Shown one piece after another: positions 62,529-64,000 of a DNA stretch of 64,000 nt. How positions within the stretch are numbered: position 1 is the stretch's first letter; every line of letters starts with the position of its first letter. A model generated the notes under the pieces. The model did no database searches. It was given only the letters and a program-made list of their open reading frames with translations, and was not told the DNA's origin. Source of the DNA: an uncultured Clostridium sp. (lineage in GTDB: Bacteria > Bacillota > Clostridia > Clostridiales > Clostridiaceae); the NCBI RefSeq assembly GCF_947039605.1, contig NZ_CAMQZG010000003.1, positions 1 to 64,000 on the forward strand, read 5' to 3'. Position numbers and translations under genes: made by a program.

Positions 62529-63236
62529 ATGTTAAAAAAATTTATTTTTTGTTTTATATCACTAATAGTATTTTTAGGTTTTTCCAATAGTTTAGTATTC
62601 GCAGAGGAAACTACTAATGAAAAACTTATATATCTAACCTTTGATGATGGGTTATCCCCTCATATGACAGATACCTTTATAGAAATTTTAAATGAAGAAG
62701 GTGTTAAAGCTACCTTTTTTGTTATAGGAAATACTTTAGAGGACAATCAGCTTACCTTAAAAAAGTTAGTTGATTCTGGTCACGCACTAGGGCTTCATAC
62801 ATATTCGCATAAAGGTGATTTAATTTATAAATCTCGTAGTGCCTTTTTAGATGAGATGCTCAAAACTCAATCTATCATAAAAGATTTAACGGGTCTTACT
62901 GTAAATATAATTCGTTTTCCTTTTGGTAGTATAAATCATTATTTTAAGTTAAACCAAGAATGGATTGATATGTTACATGATAATAATATGAAAATTTATG
63001 ATTGGAATGTTGACACTCATGATGGCGACCATTATGGAAATTCACCTTATAATATTTTCAAAGCCACAGTTGATACAAAAGATACTATAATCCTCCTTAT
63101 GCACTGTACAGAACTTAATAAGAACTCTGCTAGTGCTTTAAAAGAAACCATTAAATATTATAAAGAACATGGCTATACATTTAAAGTAATAGATGATTCT
63201 ACACCTGAAATGTATTCCTTTAAAAACAAAAAATAA
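62529..63236 (+). CDS. Secreted polysaccharide deacetylase (NodB/PgdA-like)
   Basis: 235 residues. Signal peptide about 1-25 (KKFIFCFISLIVFLGFSNSLVFA). NodB motifs: MT1 LTFDDGL (Asp39-Asp40), MT2 HTYSHKGD (about 95-102; His pair as metal ligands), MT3 RFPFGS (about 135-140), MT4 WNVDTHDGD and MT5 ILLMHCT. The enzyme removes acetyl groups from peptidoglycan or related N-acetyl sugars outside the cell, often protecting against lysozyme. ATG follows AAGAAAAGAGGAATTAAA. Monocistronic. Confidence 0.92.
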   Translation: MLKKFIFCFISLIVFLGFSNSLVFAEETTNEKLIYLTFDDGLSPHMTDTFIEILNEEGVKATFFVIGNTLEDNQLTLKKLVDSGHALGLHTYSHKGDLIYKSRSAFLDEMLKTQSIIKDLTGLTVNIIRFPFGSINHYFKLNQEWIDMLHDNNMKIYDWNVDTHDGDHYGNSPYNIFKATVDTKDTIILLMHCTELNKNSASALKETIKYYKEHGYTFKVIDDSTPEMYSFKNKK

Positions 63237-63259
63237 GCTTTGGTTTCCAAAGCTTATTT
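63232..63259. terminator. Bidirectional terminator after the deacetylase gene
   Basis: AAATAAGCTTTGG/CCAAAGCTTATTT with a 2-base loop; T residues follow on the forward strand (TTTCCCTTTT). Confidence 0.88.
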
Positions 63260-63264
63260 CCCTT

Positions 63265-63807
63265 TTATAAATATTCTTTTTCTAACTTCTCTAATTTTTC
63301 TATATAAACTTGTGACCCTTCATTTTCAACAATAACACTAAATTTACTATTTAAACTATCTTTACTTTCTTTTGATAAATGTTTATCTGCAAATTCAAAT
63401 ACCACTTTGTCTTCTTTATGTATATGTCTTTCTAAAAGCCCTACATAACCCATAGCATTTGATATTATATCAAGCCTTGCTATATCATTTCCTAAATTAA
63501 AATCGTTTAGGCCAAGCTCTAAGTTTGTTACTAAAAGTCTTCCTTGGTCATGTTCAACTAACATTCCATATTGTATTGTTTTTCTTATAGCTTCTGGTAA
63601 TTCTTTAATCATCATATCAAATAAATAATCTTCTTCTTTTTTATGATGAATTTTATCAGCATAATTTCTTATGCAATCTATAACAACATAAAAATCATCA
63701 TAATTTTGTATATCATTTTGTAAAACTTGATAACTCATAGCCTTAATAACTTTTAATAATCTTTCTACATTTCTATGCTCACTTTTCAAAAATTCTATTG
63801 CATTCAT
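63265..63807 (-). CDS. Hemerythrin-domain protein
   Basis: 180 residues from ATG 63807, which follows AAAGAGGTGTATTTT; an upstream start at 63840 is less likely. Four-helix diiron oxygen-binding fold with His ligands in LKSEHRNVERL, DKIHHKKEEDYLF, LVEHDQGR and LLERHIHKEDKVVF. It is the full single-domain cytosolic type (like DnrN/YtfE-independent bacteriohemerythrins) that binds O2 or protects against nitrosative and oxidative stress in anaerobes. No fusion domain. It has a hairpin in front, shared with the next gene. Confidence 0.9.
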   Translation of the reverse strand: MNAIEFLKSEHRNVERLLKVIKAMSYQVLQNDIQNYDDFYVVIDCIRNYADKIHHKKEEDYLFDMMIKELPEAIRKTIQYGMLVEHDQGRLLVTNLELGLNDFNLGNDIARLDIISNAMGYVGLLERHIHKEDKVVFEFADKHLSKESKDSLNSKFSVIVENEGSQVYIEKLEKLEKEYL

Positions 63808-63849
63808 AAAATACACCTCTTTTTGTCTATTTTTCTTCAAAAAATAAGA

Positions 63850-63865
63850 AGTAGCAAAAGCTACT
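63850..63865 (-). terminator. Terminator of the small membrane-protein gene at the edge
   Basis: AGTAGC-TTTT-GCTACT hairpin, then TCTTATTTTTTG on the reverse strand. Confidence 0.7.
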
Positions 63866-63867
63866 CC

Positions 63868-64000
63868 TTATTTAACAATAAAAGTATTTTCACTTTCATC
63901 CTCTTCATTTTCATTATTGTTTTCATCTAAACTCTTTTTATATTTTTTGTCATAAACCAAAGATGCTATTAAAGCTGCACTAGCAACTGCTAGTAAAGTA
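63868..64000 (-). CDS. 3' end of a small membrane-protein gene (truncated by the window)
   Basis: Translated by hand from the edge: TLLAVASAALIASLVYDKKY then KKSLDENNNENEEDESENTF and IVK stop. A hydrophobic helix followed by a basic turn and an acidic, Asn/Glu-rich tail; single-pass membrane protein of about 50 or more residues, N-terminus outside the window. No family recognised. Confidence 0.6.
   Translation of the reverse strand, partial: TLLAVASAALIASLVYDKKYKKSLDENNNENEEDESENTFIVK

Noticed and set aside
9..64000. tRNA, rRNA or prophage genes
   Set aside because: No cloverleaf-like CCA-ending sequences, rRNA stretches, integrase, terminase or capsid genes were recognised anywhere in the window.

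Overview
This 64 kb window is AT-rich, gene-dense DNA with short intergenic gaps, strong AGGAGG-type ribosome sites, many TTG/GTG starts and a rho-independent hairpin after almost every transcription unit. With pyrophosphate-type phosphofructokinase, an LtaS-like sulfatase, ABC-F, ClpB, a type-I SpeD polyamine operon and a formate/nitrite channel, it points to the chromosome of an anaerobic low-GC Firmicute of class Clostridia. A Peptostreptococcaceae-like organism is my guess only. I see no rRNA, tRNA, CRISPR array, prophage or intact insertion sequence.

Layout. 1-5.5 kb: 5' part of a PIN-PhoH ATPase gene, birA, a secreted OB-fold protein with a Lys/Glu-rich tail, a DEDDh exonuclease and recQ. 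5.6-8 kb: iscS-thiI pair for tRNA thiolation. 8-11 kb: thrC-thrB-ACT operon. 11-15 kb: a 751-residue protein of unknown family and a secreted SH3b4-NlpC/P60 hydrolase. 15-17.5 kb: nadA behind an unusual FAD oxidoreductase. 17.6-20.3 kb: plsC, then an ECF transporter S component with a DmpA-like aminopeptidase. 20.3-26.2 kb: LTA synthase-like enzyme, Ca/Na exchanger, clpB. 26.4-31 kb: a divergent RelA/SpoT-domain protein, rpsD, a phosphohexomutase, a small unknown protein. 31-35.2 kb: polyamine operon speD-speA-speE-speB. 35.3-41 kb: degenerate NUDIX protein, unknown proteins, a membrane TPR protein and a helicase-like protein that has lost its ATPase motifs. 41-49.3 kb: DUF2238 and GIY-YIG pair, FNT channel, two tandem HTH-TPR regulators, a YtxH-like mini-gene (57 aa), RNase HI, a duplicated lipid-binding-like/YkvA pair and a rhomboid protease. 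49.4-57 kb: PepF, unknowns, a zinc-type ABC transporter facing a Fur-family regulator, PPi-phosphofructokinase, a second cysteine-desulfurase-like enzyme. 57-64 kb: ABC-F, a cysteine-rich CnaB-like protein, a DUF1836 regulator divergent from a hemolysin-III membrane protein, LysR regulator, polysaccharide deacetylase, hemerythrin and the 3' end of a small membrane-protein gene.

How genes work together. IscS supplies persulfide sulfur to ThiI for 4-thiouridine. ThrC and ThrB complete threonine synthesis. The spe operon encodes arginine to agmatine to putrescine to spermidine in one transcript. The SH3b-P60 hydrolase, deacetylase, LTA-synthase-like enzyme and rhomboid serve the envelope.

Most interesting signals: (1) two near-identical palindromes placed at the start of both divergent transcripts of the DUF1836/hemolysin-III pair, a likely dedicated operator system; (2) the helicase-like protein with destroyed Walker A and B motifs; (3) a RelA/SpoT protein with a rewritten substrate loop and an unknown C-terminal half; (4) a structured leader with an ATGA-coupled 27-codon ORF ahead of the ECF gene; (5) a 20-cysteine CnaB-like protein; (6) solo IS200/IS605-like end hairpins. 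Domain assignments are made by eye; no database search was possible.
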